The notes under the pieces were generated by a model. The model did not search any database. It saw only the letters and a program-made list of their open reading frames with translations, and was not told where the DNA came from. A DNA stretch of 64,000 nucleotides from Aldehydirespirator sp965205155. Its GTDB lineage: Bacteria > Actinomycetota > Acidimicrobiia > Acidimicrobiales > Aldehydirespiratoraceae. Below, piece by piece: positions 41,435 to 50,008 of this stretch. Where the stretch lies: the NCBI GenBank assembly GCA_965205155.1, contig OZ242033.1, forward strand, positions 186,001 to 250,000, in the 5' to 3' direction. Position numbers and translations under genes: made by a program. The stretch's first letter is position 1. Each line of letters starts with the position of its first letter.

Positions 41435-42577
41435 ATGTACGTGAATCTGACCTTCAAGGACCCGGACTGGCCCCAGTCCACCATCGCGGCCATGGCCGAC
41501 TTCGCCGCCGGACACCGCGACGAGCTGAGGTCGTGCCAGCGGGCCGCCCGGTTCCCGGCCGACATCTACGCGGCCATGGGCAGCCGGGGATGGGTCGGCC
41601 CGTTCACGCCTGAATCCGAGGGCGGCAGCGGGCTCGGCGTGGCCGAGTACTGCCTGATCGAGGAGGAGGTGGGCCGGCTGGGGCTGGTGTCACCGCAGAT
41701 CTCGATCCAGGGCCAGCGGTGGCTGATCGACTGGGCCACGCCAGAGCAACGGGAGCGCTACCTGCCGGGGATCGCCCGCGGCACGCTCATCTTCTCCGAG
41801 TCGATCTCCGAACCGGGCGTGGGCTCGTCCATGAAGCTGATGCGCACCACCGCCGAGCGCGACGGCGACGACTGGATCATCAACGGAGCCAAGACCCACG
41901 TGAACCTGGGAGCCGAGAGCGAGGTCACCCTGGTGTACGCGATCGCCCCCGAGGGGATCACCGCCTTCCTGGTGGACACCGACCTGCCCGGCGTGTCGAC
42001 CCGTCACACCGACCCGATCGGCCTGCGCCTCATCCCGACCGCCGACGTGACGCTGGACAACGTCAGGGTGCCGGGAACGGCAGTGCTGGGCGAGGCCGGG
42101 CGGGGCATGGACACCTTCTTCTCCACGTTCAACATGAGCCGGCTGGGCAACGCCTCGGAGCTGATCGGGTTCGGGCGCCGGGCACTGGCCGACGCCATCG
42201 GCTACGGATCGGGCCGGGAGGTGGGCGACTCGATGGTCACCGACTTCCAGGGCATCCAGTGGACCGTGGCCGACTGCTACAGCGACCTCTACGGTGCCTC
42301 GCTGGCCCGCGACCACGCCGCCAACCTCCACGACGCCGGCCGCGACGTGGCCCTGGCCACCACGCTGGCCAAGAAGATGGCCATCAGTGCGTCGGAGCAC
42401 GCCGTCAACGAGGCGTTCGCCCTGACCGGAGGCCACGGCCTGTACACCGACACCGACTACGGACAGATCCTGCACGACATGAAGGTGCTGCGGGTGGCGG
42501 GAGGCTCCCTGGAGGTGCTGCGCAACTACGTGGCCCGCCGGGTGTTGCGGGCCGACGACTACGAGGGCCTGGGTTGA
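41435..42577 (+). CDS. Acyl-CoA dehydrogenase
   Basis: A 380-residue flavoenzyme with N-terminal helical, middle beta (GTLIFSESISEPGVGSS) and C-terminal helical domains; FAD contacts include FALTGGHGLYTDTDYGQ. Near the C-terminus, VLRVAGGSLEVLRNYVARR stands where most family members have YEGT, so the usual catalytic Glu appears absent and a different base or a non-standard reaction is possible. It is followed by a CoA ligase, forming an acyl activation-oxidation pair. Confidence 0.88.
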   Translation: MYVNLTFKDPDWPQSTIAAMADFAAGHRDELRSCQRAARFPADIYAAMGSRGWVGPFTPESEGGSGLGVAEYCLIEEEVGRLGLVSPQISIQGQRWLIDWATPEQRERYLPGIARGTLIFSESISEPGVGSSMKLMRTTAERDGDDWIINGAKTHVNLGAESEVTLVYAIAPEGITAFLVDTDLPGVSTRHTDPIGLRLIPTADVTLDNVRVPGTAVLGEAGRGMDTFFSTFNMSRLGNASELIGFGRRALADAIGYGSGREVGDSMVTDFQGIQWTVADCYSDLYGASLARDHAANLHDAGRDVALATTLAKKMAISASEHAVNEAFALTGGHGLYTDTDYGQILHDMKVLRVAGGSLEVLRNYVARRVLRADDYEGLG

Positions 42578-42612
42578 GCCAACCTCTCCACCGAGGAGGA
42601 GGCGGGCGCGCC

Positions 42613-44130
42613 GTGAGGAACCTGGCTGAGCTGGTCTGCGACCGGGTGGGGCGGCGGCCCGAGGCCCGCTTCGGCATGACCGGCGAGGCCACGCCCACGC
42701 TGGAGCAGGTCGCGGGCCGGGCACTGGGTGCGGTCGGGGTGCTGGAGGAGGCGGGCGCGGGCCTCGGGCGGCGGGTGGCCCTGATCGGCACCACCTCGGA
42801 CGCCTACCTCACAGCCTGGCTCGCCCTGGTGCTGGCCGGGGCCGAGGTGGCCCTGGTGAACCCCGCCTACCCCGACGAGCTGCTGGCCCAGATGCTCGAG
42901 CAGCTCTCGCCCGACGCGGTGGTCTGGTCGGGTCGGGAGGCCGCGGAGTCGGTGGCGCCCGGCGCAGCCCATCTCGACGCCGGCCATCTCAACGCCGGCC
43001 GCCTCGACGGGGGCGAGCTGGCAACCGCTGCTCTGGCCGATGCGCCCGGGCTGGGGCGGGACCGCTTCGACGTGGCCGGCTGGATGCACACGTCGGGCAC
43101 GACCGGCGTGCCCAAGTTCTGCGAGCAGACCCACGAGTACTTCCTGCGCCTGGGCCGGTTCATTGCCGACTCGATGTGCTTCTCGGAGGCCGACACGGTG
43201 CTGGCCCCGCTGCCCATGTTCCACATCAACCCGCTCGGGTACGGCGTCGTCGGCGGGCTCACCGGAGGCACCGAGGTGCTGGGCCTCGAACGGTTCTCGG
43301 CCAGCGGGTTCTGGCCGCTGGTGCGCTCCGCGGGGGTCACGGCGCTGATCCTGCACGCCCCGCCGGTGGAGATCCTCAAGCGGGCCACCAGCGGCGCCGA
43401 CGCGGCCGGGCACCGGGTGAGCCGGGTGTTCTTCTCGGACCCCGACTTCCTGGAGACGTTCGGTGTCCCGCTGGGCTTCTCGGCCTACGGCTCCACCGAG
43501 GCCGGCGGCCTGTGCCATATCTGGACGTGGCGCCGGGGCGAGCGGCCGGACCATCCCGAGGGCATGTCCCGCTACGGGGGGCGAGCCCGCCACGAGGTGC
43601 AGTGGCGGGTCAACGGCACGACCGGAGCCGGCGGCGGCGCGGGCGAGATCGAGGTGCGGGCCGACCGGCCCGGCGTGCTGTTCTCCGGCTACCGGCGAGC
43701 CGACGGACTGGTGCAGCCCTTCGACGACGACGGCTGGTTCGCCACCGGCGACCTGGGCCGGGTCGACGACGCCGGCAACCTGGTGTTCATCGAGCGGGCC
43801 AGCGAGTCGATCCGGGTCAAGGGCGAGTTCGTGCCCATCGGCTACGTGGAGCAGCGGTTCGCCTCCGTGGACACCCTCCACGATGTGGCCGTGTGGCGGC
43901 GGAGCAGTGACCTGGTCGACGACGAGATCGTGCTGTACGTAGTCGGCGACGCCATCCCGACCGAGGCGATCTCGGCGGTGAGCGACGAGCTCCCCGTGTT
44001 CATGCGGCCCGCGGCCGCGGCCCGGCTGGCCGAGATTCCCCGCGACTCCGGAGTGGGCAAAGTGCGGCGACGGCTGCTCGACGACGCAACCGTGCTCGAA
44101 TGGGCGGACCTGGCGGAGGCGCCGGGATGA
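42613..44130 (+). CDS. Class I adenylate-forming enzyme (acyl-CoA ligase-like)
   Basis: A 505-residue AMP-binding enzyme. P-loop-like MHTSGTTGVPK, then LPMFHINPLGYGVVGGLTGG, the aromatic-x-TE motif AYGSTEAGG, GWFATGDLGRVDDAG and the hinge ERASESIRVKGE. The C-terminal lysine is probably in SGVGKVRRRLL. It activates a carboxylic acid with ATP, usually to the CoA thioester. An internal repeat (HLDAGHLNAGRLDGG) sits near residue 120. GTG 42613 follows GAGGAGG. The upstream dehydrogenase is the likely pathway partner. Confidence 0.85.
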   Translation: MRNLAELVCDRVGRRPEARFGMTGEATPTLEQVAGRALGAVGVLEEAGAGLGRRVALIGTTSDAYLTAWLALVLAGAEVALVNPAYPDELLAQMLEQLSPDAVVWSGREAAESVAPGAAHLDAGHLNAGRLDGGELATAALADAPGLGRDRFDVAGWMHTSGTTGVPKFCEQTHEYFLRLGRFIADSMCFSEADTVLAPLPMFHINPLGYGVVGGLTGGTEVLGLERFSASGFWPLVRSAGVTALILHAPPVEILKRATSGADAAGHRVSRVFFSDPDFLETFGVPLGFSAYGSTEAGGLCHIWTWRRGERPDHPEGMSRYGGRARHEVQWRVNGTTGAGGGAGEIEVRADRPGVLFSGYRRADGLVQPFDDDGWFATGDLGRVDDAGNLVFIERASESIRVKGEFVPIGYVEQRFASVDTLHDVAVWRRSSDLVDDEIVLYVVGDAIPTEAISAVSDELPVFMRPAAAARLAEIPRDSGVGKVRRRLLDDATVLEWADLAEAPG

Positions 44131-44160
44131 CCCCGACCGACACATGACCGGGGCATCGAT

Positions 44161-44982
44161 ATGACCGTGATCGACGGGATGGTCGACTTCCATGTGCACT
44201 CGGCCCCCAGCCTGGCCCCGCGCCACAGCCACGATCCGCACACCCTGGAGGACGCCCGGGCCGCGGGAGTGGCCAAGTTCGTGCTCAAGGCCCACGAGGG
44301 ATCCTCAGCCGAGCGGGCCCAACTGCTCGGCGACGAAGTGGTCGGGGGCGTAGTGCTCAACTCGCCGGTAGGCGGGGCCAATCCCGACGCGGTGGCCGTG
44401 GCCGCCGCCCTCGGAGCGAGGGTGGTGTGGCTGCCGACCATCTCGTCACCGGCCCACATCGCGGCCAGCCACAACCCGGAGCTCTCCGCCCATCGAGGCA
44501 TCTCGTTCCGGGAAGTGCCGGTGGTGGAGGACGGCGCGGTGCGCCCGGAGTGGCTGGACGTCATCGACGAGGCCGCCCGAGCCGGCATGGTGCTGGCCTC
44601 GGGCCACCTCACCATGGACGAGGCCGTGGTGGCCCTGGACACGGCCCGGCGCCGGGGAGTCCACCGGCTGCTGGTGAACCATCCGGGCCTGCCCTTCCTC
44701 GGCTGGCGCGACGAGCACCGGGAGCAGTTCCGGGCCCTGGGCGCGCACCTGGAGATCGGCGTGCTGGCCGACATGCTGGTCGGCGACGCCGGACCCACTA
44801 CCGAGGACCTGGTGGCCGCTTACCCGCACGAGTTGCTGGTGTTCGGCAGCGACCTCGGCCACACCAACTTCCCCGCCATCGCGGAGGGCATCCGGGAGTG
44901 GGTCGAGCGTCTCGACCCGATCCTGGGCGATCGCGGCCTGGAGCTGGTGGCCCGCACCACCGCCGAGGACATCCTGGCATGA
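44161..44982 (+). CDS. DUF6282-type amidohydrolase-fold protein
   Basis: A 273-residue TIM-barrel hydrolase-like protein. An N-terminal MVDFHVHSAPSLAPRH gives the HxH metal pair. KFVLKAHEGSS, LVNHPGLPFLGW and FGSDLGHTNFP place further His and Asp ligands. The family is found beside dehydrogenases and isomerases in catabolic clusters; no reaction is established. Its stop overlaps the dehydrogenase start (ATGA). Confidence 0.75.
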   Translation: MTVIDGMVDFHVHSAPSLAPRHSHDPHTLEDARAAGVAKFVLKAHEGSSAERAQLLGDEVVGGVVLNSPVGGANPDAVAVAAALGARVVWLPTISSPAHIAASHNPELSAHRGISFREVPVVEDGAVRPEWLDVIDEAARAGMVLASGHLTMDEAVVALDTARRRGVHRLLVNHPGLPFLGWRDEHREQFRALGAHLEIGVLADMLVGDAGPTTEDLVAAYPHELLVFGSDLGHTNFPAIAEGIREWVERLDPILGDRGLELVARTTAEDILA

Positions 44983-46055
44983 CGCGCCGCCGGATCGCGG
45001 TGCTGCCGGGCGACGGGGTGGGAGCCGAGGTGGTGGCCGGACCGGTCGAGCTGCTGGAAGCCATCGCCGAGGCCGGCCGCATCGAGCTGACCGGTCCCTG
45101 GCCGGTGGGAGCCTCGGCCTTCGGGGAACTCGGCACCGGCCTGCCCGCCGACACGCTGGCCGCCTGCGACGACTGCGATGCCATGTTCTTCGGCGCGGCC
45201 GGGGAGCACCCGGGCGTGTCGCTGGACGCCTACCGGCCCGAGCACTCCATCATCGGCCTGCGCCAGCGCTACGACCTGAGGGTCAGCATCCGCAACATCG
45301 TCAGGGCCGGCGAGCGCAGCGGGCGGCCGCTGATCGTGCTGCGCAACCTGCTGGGCGGGGCCTACGGCGCGGCCGACACCCGCACCGAGAGCGACGGCTC
45401 GAACGCCGCCGGCGACGAGGTGATCCTCACGCCGGCGCAGATCGCCGAGCTGGCCGAGATGGCCTGCGACCTGGTCGAGCAGGGCCTGGCGTCGAGCATC
45501 GTGTCGGCGGACAAGGCCAACCTGATGGCCACCAGCCGGCTGTGGCGGTCGATCACCGGCCAGGTGGCCGAAGCCCGGGGCGTGCCGCTGCGCCACACCT
45601 ACATCGATCGGATGGCCTTCGAGCTGGCTCACGACGACGTGGTGGCCGACACGGTGGTGCTGACCGAGGGCATCTTCGGCGACATGCTCAGCGACTTGGC
45701 CGCGGGACGGGCCGGGTCGATCGCGCTGTGCGGCTCGGCCAGCGTCAACCCGGGGCCACCGGTGCAGGGCAACTGCGTGGGCCTGTTCGAGCCGGTCCAC
45801 GGCTCCGCGCCCCGTCATACCGGAAAGGGGAAGGTCAACCCGTCGGGGGCCTACCTGGCGCTGGCCGCGCTGCTGGAGTGGTTCGAAGAGACGGCCGAGC
45901 TGGGTCCGCCGGTGACCGAGGCCCTGTCGGAGGCTCTGCAAGCCGGACCGCTCACCTACGATCTGGCCCCCACAGGCACCCAACCGGCCTCAACCGGGAG
46001 CTTCGCCGCGGCCGTTAACGCCCGTGCCCTCTCCCGCCTCAAGGAACTGCTGTGA
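44979..46055 (+). CDS. Isocitrate/isopropylmalate dehydrogenase-family protein
   Basis: A 358-residue beta-decarboxylating dehydrogenase: VLPGDGVGAEV at the start, GLRQRYDLRVSIRN (substrate Arg region), ADKANLMATSRLW, HTYIDRMAFEL, EGIFGDMLSDLAAG (metal Asp) and LFEPVHGSAPRHTGKGKVNP. The pattern is nearer to isopropylmalate/tartrate dehydrogenases than to isocitrate dehydrogenase. No leu genes adjoin, so a catabolic malate-type substrate is likely. The TGA stop overlaps the first of three repeated starts. Confidence 0.87.
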   Translation: MTRRRIAVLPGDGVGAEVVAGPVELLEAIAEAGRIELTGPWPVGASAFGELGTGLPADTLAACDDCDAMFFGAAGEHPGVSLDAYRPEHSIIGLRQRYDLRVSIRNIVRAGERSGRPLIVLRNLLGGAYGAADTRTESDGSNAAGDEVILTPAQIAELAEMACDLVEQGLASSIVSADKANLMATSRLWRSITGQVAEARGVPLRHTYIDRMAFELAHDDVVADTVVLTEGIFGDMLSDLAAGRAGSIALCGSASVNPGPPVQGNCVGLFEPVHGSAPRHTGKGKVNPSGAYLALAALLEWFEETAELGPPVTEALSEALQAGPLTYDLAPTGTQPASTGSFAAAVNARALSRLKELL

Positions 46056-46147
46056 GCCCCGTCCCCCACTTCACCGAGGAACTGCTGTGAGCCCCGTCCC
46101 CCACTTCACCGAGGAACCGCCATGAGCCCCGTCCCCCACTTCACCGA
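46043..46147 (+). repeat. Three 35-bp tandem repeats forming coupled mini-ORFs
   Basis: The period is exactly 35 bp. Each unit holds GGAACxGCxRTGAGCCCC, i.e. a stop and start in overlap, then codons for SPVPHFTEE. This makes two 12-codon frames (46052-46090 and 46087-46125) before the real gene at 46122. Each stop overlaps the next start (GTGA, GTGA, ATGA), so re-initiation could pass down the chain. Confidence 0.95.
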
Positions 46148-47048
46148 GGAGCAGATAGCGGAGCTGTGTGACCTGGAGACGGTCACCGACTGGCTGGAGC
46201 GGGCCTGGCGCGACCTGGGCGCGGGCGAGGCGGCCACCACGCTCAGGGTGCGGGCTGCGGCCAGCGGGCTGATGGGCAGCGCCATGGCCGCCTCATGGCC
46301 CAGGCATCAGGTAGTGGGCGGCAAGCTCTACCTCACCCACCCCGACGGGTTCGCCTTCCTGGTGGGGCTGTTCAGCCCCGACGCCGGGCTGGTGGCCACC
46401 TTCGACGGGCTGGGCCTCACCGCCATCCGCACCGCAGCCGCCACTGCGCTGGCGGTACGCCACCTGGCGCCGCCGGGTGCCTCGGTCGCGGCCGTGTGCG
46501 GCACCGGCATCCAGAGCAGGCCGCACCTGGAGGCCTTGGCCCAGGAACTGCCGCTGAAGGACCTGCGGGTATGGGGCCGCAGCCATGACAAGGCCGAGGC
46601 CGTCGCCGAGTGGGGAAGGGCCCAGGGGATCCCGGCCCGGGCCGTCGCCGACGCGGACGCGGCGGTGGACGGCGCCCTGGTGGTGGCCACGGTGACGTCC
46701 AGCTACACCCCGCTCTTCGACGGCGACCGTCTCGATCCGGCCGCGCTGGTGTGTGCGGTGGGCTCCACCAAGGCCGACCGCCAGGAGGTCGACAGCACCA
46801 CCGTGCAGCGGGCCGGGTTCGTGGTGAGCGACAGCGCCGAGGGAGCCCGCACCGAGGCCGGCGACCTGGTCCACGCCGCCGCCGAGGGCGTCTTCGACTG
46901 GGACGGCCTCGCCGACCTGGCCGACGTGATCGCGGGCACGGTCACCCCGCCCCAGCCCGGCACAGGCATCGTGCTGTTCGAGTCCCAGGGCGTGGCCCTC
47001 CAGGACGTGGTGATCGCCACCCTCGCCCACCAGCGGTCCCAGACCTAG
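46122..47048 (+). CDS. Ornithine cyclodeaminase / mu-crystallin family protein
   Basis: A 308-residue NAD(P)-binding protein. The substrate Lys lies in QVVGGKLYLTHP, followed by GLTAIRTAAATALAVRHLA and the nucleotide loop VCGTGIQSRPHLEAL. Family members include ornithine cyclodeaminase, ketimine reductase and opine- or amino-acid dehydrogenases. With the upstream dehydrogenase and DUF6282 gene it forms a three-gene operon. The ATG is the third of three tandemly repeated starts. Confidence 0.87.
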   Translation: MSPVPHFTEEQIAELCDLETVTDWLERAWRDLGAGEAATTLRVRAAASGLMGSAMAASWPRHQVVGGKLYLTHPDGFAFLVGLFSPDAGLVATFDGLGLTAIRTAAATALAVRHLAPPGASVAAVCGTGIQSRPHLEALAQELPLKDLRVWGRSHDKAEAVAEWGRAQGIPARAVADADAAVDGALVVATVTSSYTPLFDGDRLDPAALVCAVGSTKADRQEVDSTTVQRAGFVVSDSAEGARTEAGDLVHAAAEGVFDWDGLADLADVIAGTVTPPQPGTGIVLFESQGVALQDVVIATLAHQRSQT

Positions 47049-47052
47049 TAGG

Positions 47053-47099
47053 TGTATATCGCGAAAACTTGTGATATTGACATGTTTTCGCGATATACA
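47053..47099. repeat. Perfect 16-bp inverted repeat, orphan operator-like
   Basis: TGTATATCGCGAAAAC (47053-47068) and GTTTTCGCGATATACA (47084-47099) pair around a 15-base AT-rich loop. It lies between convergent genes, followed on the plus strand by TTTAGGAGGAG but no gene. It may be the promoter/operator scar of a lost gene, or a bidirectional terminator without T-run. Confidence 0.8.
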
Positions 47100-47120
47100 G
47101 CGATATTTAGGAGGAGTTGG

Positions 47121-47579
47121 CTAGCTCCGGGAGCCGAAGGACTGCTGGGGGACGCCCCGCATCAGCGAGAAATGGCCCTGAACCCCTCGCCACGGACCGT
47201 CGAGGGAGTCCCGCACCAGGACGAACGAGCAGCGGCCGGGGCGGTCGAAGGGCGTGCCGTCCTGCGCGTAGCCGGTCGAGGTCCAGGTCACCATCACGGC
47301 GGCCATCAGCCGGTCACCGGAGACCCGGGCCCGCATCCTGTCGGTCAGCAGCACGAAATCGGTCATGGTGGGCCAGACGTTGCGCCACTGCCCGTCGACG
47401 AAGTGATCCACCCCCACCACCACGTCGGTCCAGGTGCTGAAGCTGTTCACCTCGGGGTCCATCATGGCCGCGGCCTCGTCGTAGCGGAGGTTGGCCACAT
47501 GGCCGGAGAACCGGTCCACCCACTCCTGTAGGGACGGTTCGTCGGCGGACGAGGCCTCGGCCGGGGCTGGGGCGTTCAT
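47121..47579 (-). CDS. SnoaL/NTF2-like protein
   Basis: A 152-residue protein starting at ATG 47579. A helical start (LQEWVDRFSGHVANLRYDEA) is followed by a cone-shaped beta-sheet pattern typical of SnoaL-like/NTF2 domains (MAAVMVTWTSTGYAQDGTPF). These act as small-molecule isomerases or hydratases or have ketosteroid-isomerase-like folds. It lies 34 bp after an oxidase on the same strand. No catalytic Asp/His pair could be assigned by eye. Confidence 0.7.
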   Translation of the reverse strand: MNAPAPAEASSADEPSLQEWVDRFSGHVANLRYDEAAAMMDPEVNSFSTWTDVVVGVDHFVDGQWRNVWPTMTDFVLLTDRMRARVSGDRLMAAVMVTWTSTGYAQDGTPFDRPGRCSFVLVRDSLDGPWRGVQGHFSLMRGVPQQSFGSRS

Positions 47580-47613
47580 GGTCGGGCTCCTTGGCTTGGG
47601 TTGCGTGCTTCTG

Positions 47614-48945
47614 TCAGGCGACGGGTCCGAGGACCCGGTCGGTGTAGCTGTTCGAGAACGTCCCGGCCGGGTCCAGCTCGGAACGGGCCCGCTGGAACCG
47701 GTCCCACTCGGGATAGAGCGGGGCCAGAGACCGGTGGTCGTGGAAATGGAGCTTGCCCCAGTGGGGGCGGCCCCCATAGTCGGCCGCGATGGCCTCCACC
47801 CCCTGGAAGTAGGCCAGGTACGGGGTGCCGGCATAGACGTGGACGGCGAACCAGCCGGTGTCACGGCCATGAGCAGTGGACAGCGCGATGTCGTCGGCGG
47901 CCGACACCCGGACCTCGACGGGGAAGGTCACCGGCGACGGCAGGCTCCGGACCAGGGCCCCGATGCGGCGCACGGCCTCGGGCACCGCGGCGACGGGCAC
48001 CCCGTACTCCATCTCGTAGAAGCGCACCAGGCGCCTCGACACGAAAACCCGGTGGCTGGCGTCGATGAAGTCCCGCCGGCTCGCCGCCCCGCTGGTCGCC
48101 CGGGCCACCACCGGAGCCAGCGACGGGAAGCGCCGCACCGTGCGGTTGGCCAGCCCGAACACGACGTTCTCGTAGAGCATCTTGTCTCGGGCTCCGGCCA
48201 GACGCTTCTGGGGGCGCCGGGGCTCGCCGGTGCGGTTGTTGCGCTTGACGTGGGCACGCCGGGCTCCGGGAATCCAGAAGAACTCCATGTGGTCGTGGCC
48301 GGCCATGTGCTGCTCGAAATGATCGAGGAGACCGTCGAGGGGTTCGATGGTCTCCACCGCGTGCAGGTCGAAGGAGGGGACGCACTGCAGGGTCAGCCGG
48401 GTGACGATTCCCAGCGCCCCGACCCCCACCCGGGCCACCCGGAGCAGATCGGGCCGCTCCTGCTCGTCGCAGCGGACCAGCTCCCCCCGCCCGTCGACCA
48501 TCTCCATCCCGACGATGGTGGTCGCCAGATTGCCGAGGCCCATGCCGGTGCCGTGGGTGGCGGTGGCAGTGGCCCCGGCCAGCGACTGGCGGTCGATGTC
48601 ACCCAGGTTGGGCATGGCCAGACCGGCCTCGTCCAGCCGGCGGTTGAGGGCGTCGAGGCGTATGCCGGCCTGCACGGTGACCCGGCCGCGGGCGGTGTCG
48701 ACGGCCTCGACCGCGGCCAGGCGGTCCAGAGACATCAGAATCCCGTGGGTGCAGGCCGCGTCGGTGAAGGAATGGCCTGACCCGACCGCCTTCACGGTCA
48801 GCCCGCCGGCGGCGGCCCGCCCGACGATGGCCGCCACCGCGGCGGGCGAGCCCGGCCGGAGAATCTCCTGCGGCACGCAGACCTGGTTGCCGGCCCAGTT
48901 GCGGAACGTGGCGCGGCGAGCGCGGGAGAAGTTCATCGACGTCAC
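47614..48945 (-). CDS. FAD-linked aldonolactone oxidase-like protein
   Basis: A 443-residue oxidase of the L-gulonolactone/D-arabinonolactone group. The FAD site KAVGSGHSFTDAA includes the His that can hold FAD covalently. LGDIDRQSLAGATATATHGTG is characteristic. The C-terminal RPHWGKLHFHD matches the ALO domain motif. It oxidises lactones or sugar alcohols with O2 or another acceptor. The ATG overlaps the stop of the D-threonine-aldolase-like gene. Confidence 0.88.
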   Translation of the reverse strand: MTSMNFSRARRATFRNWAGNQVCVPQEILRPGSPAAVAAIVGRAAAGGLTVKAVGSGHSFTDAACTHGILMSLDRLAAVEAVDTARGRVTVQAGIRLDALNRRLDEAGLAMPNLGDIDRQSLAGATATATHGTGMGLGNLATTIVGMEMVDGRGELVRCDEQERPDLLRVARVGVGALGIVTRLTLQCVPSFDLHAVETIEPLDGLLDHFEQHMAGHDHMEFFWIPGARRAHVKRNNRTGEPRRPQKRLAGARDKMLYENVVFGLANRTVRRFPSLAPVVARATSGAASRRDFIDASHRVFVSRRLVRFYEMEYGVPVAAVPEAVRRIGALVRSLPSPVTFPVEVRVSAADDIALSTAHGRDTGWFAVHVYAGTPYLAYFQGVEAIAADYGGRPHWGKLHFHDHRSLAPLYPEWDRFQRARSELDPAGTFSNSYTDRVLGPVA

Positions 48946-49952
48946 CAGTGGCGCAGGTCGACGGGCCAGCAGTCCACCACGGCATCCCCGTCAACCACCC
49001 AGAACCGCTCGTGGCGGGCCACGGTCGGATCGAGATGCCCGGGCAGCAGCCGGACCCGGTCCCCGACCCCCAGCGCGCCGGAGGGATCCTTCAGGGTGGT
49101 GTGCTCGTCGGAACAGAACGCCACCTCGCCGCCGGGCCATGACGGCGGCCCGTGATCCATGCCGAAGGCCTTGAGGCCGGCGTCGGCCACCGCCCAGCCC
49201 CGGCGGCTCACCGACACCACCGTGGCCAGGACCGACACCGCGATGTCGAACGGGCTGTCGAGGCGGGCGTAGTCGGTGTCGAGCAGGCAGTAAGAACCGG
49301 CCTGGAGCTCGGTCACCCAGCGGTTGACCGCGTACGTGCCGGTGCCACCGCCCGAGATCACGTCACCCCCCACCTCGGCGTGGGCCTCCAGCAGCAGCTC
49401 CATCGAGGCCTGCACCGCGGCGGGCTTGCCGGCCGCGCCGGCCATCATCAGATGCCCCTCGTAGCCCATCACGCCCCGCACCTCCAGACCAGCGGCCCGG
49501 GCCGCGCCGGCGAGACGTCCGGCGTCGGCCGGATCGCACCCGCAGCGCGGCAGTCCCACGTTCACGTCGATCAACACCTCGGTAACGCCGCCGGCGGCTG
49601 CAGCCGCGACGGTGGCGCCGGAATCGACGGCCACGGTGACCCGATGGCCGGCCTCTACGAGCCGTCCAAGACGCGACGCGTCCAGCACCTCGTTGGCCAG
49701 CAGCAGGTCGCGCCCGAGCCCGGCCGCGGCCAAGCCCTCCAGCTCCCGGACGGTGGCAGCGCAGAAGTTCTCATGGCCGGCGCCGGAGAGGATCCGGGCG
49801 ATGGCGCTGGACTTGAACGCCTTCACATGGGGTCGCAGCGAGGAACCGGGCCAGGCCTCGGACATGGCCGCCACGTTGGCGTCGAACAGGCTGCGCTCCA
49901 CCACCAGGCTCGGCGTCGGGAGCTGATCGAGTGTCTGCGGCTCCGCGTTCAT
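48942..49952 (-). CDS. D-threonine aldolase-like PLP enzyme
   Basis: A 336-residue fold-type III PLP enzyme. TPSLVVERSLFDANVAAM begins the barrel and SLRPHVKAFKS holds the PLP Lys. GGGTGTY binds phosphate. The C-terminal metal motif GHLDPTVARHERFWVVDGD matches D-threonine aldolase/D-serine dehydratase-like enzymes. It splits or dehydrates beta-hydroxy D-amino acids. It forms a leftward operon with the lactone oxidase and SnoaL-like gene, and is divergent from the LLM gene. Confidence 0.87.
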   Translation of the reverse strand: MNAEPQTLDQLPTPSLVVERSLFDANVAAMSEAWPGSSLRPHVKAFKSSAIARILSGAGHENFCAATVRELEGLAAAGLGRDLLLANEVLDASRLGRLVEAGHRVTVAVDSGATVAAAAAGGVTEVLIDVNVGLPRCGCDPADAGRLAGAARAAGLEVRGVMGYEGHLMMAGAAGKPAAVQASMELLLEAHAEVGGDVISGGGTGTYAVNRWVTELQAGSYCLLDTDYARLDSPFDIAVSVLATVVSVSRRGWAVADAGLKAFGMDHGPPSWPGGEVAFCSDEHTTLKDPSGALGVGDRVRLLPGHLDPTVARHERFWVVDGDAVVDCWPVDLRHW

Positions 49953-49994
49953 GGGCCGGATCCGCTCAGGCGTCGATGTCGTAGAGGTAGATGC

Positions 49995-50002
49995 GGTATA
50001 CA
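49995..50002 (+). promoter_or_regulatory. GGTATACA box with leaderless spacing
   Basis: GGTATACA ends 6 bases before ATG 50009. If TATACA is the -10 element, transcription would start at or next to the A of the start codon, giving a leaderless mRNA, which is common in actinobacteria. Confidence 0.55.
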
Positions 50003-50008
50003 GGCATC

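Noticed and set aside
47052..47531. A 159-codon plus-strand frame from the orphan palindrome
   Set aside because: It is antisense to the SnoaL-like gene after its first 25 codons and has no domain.
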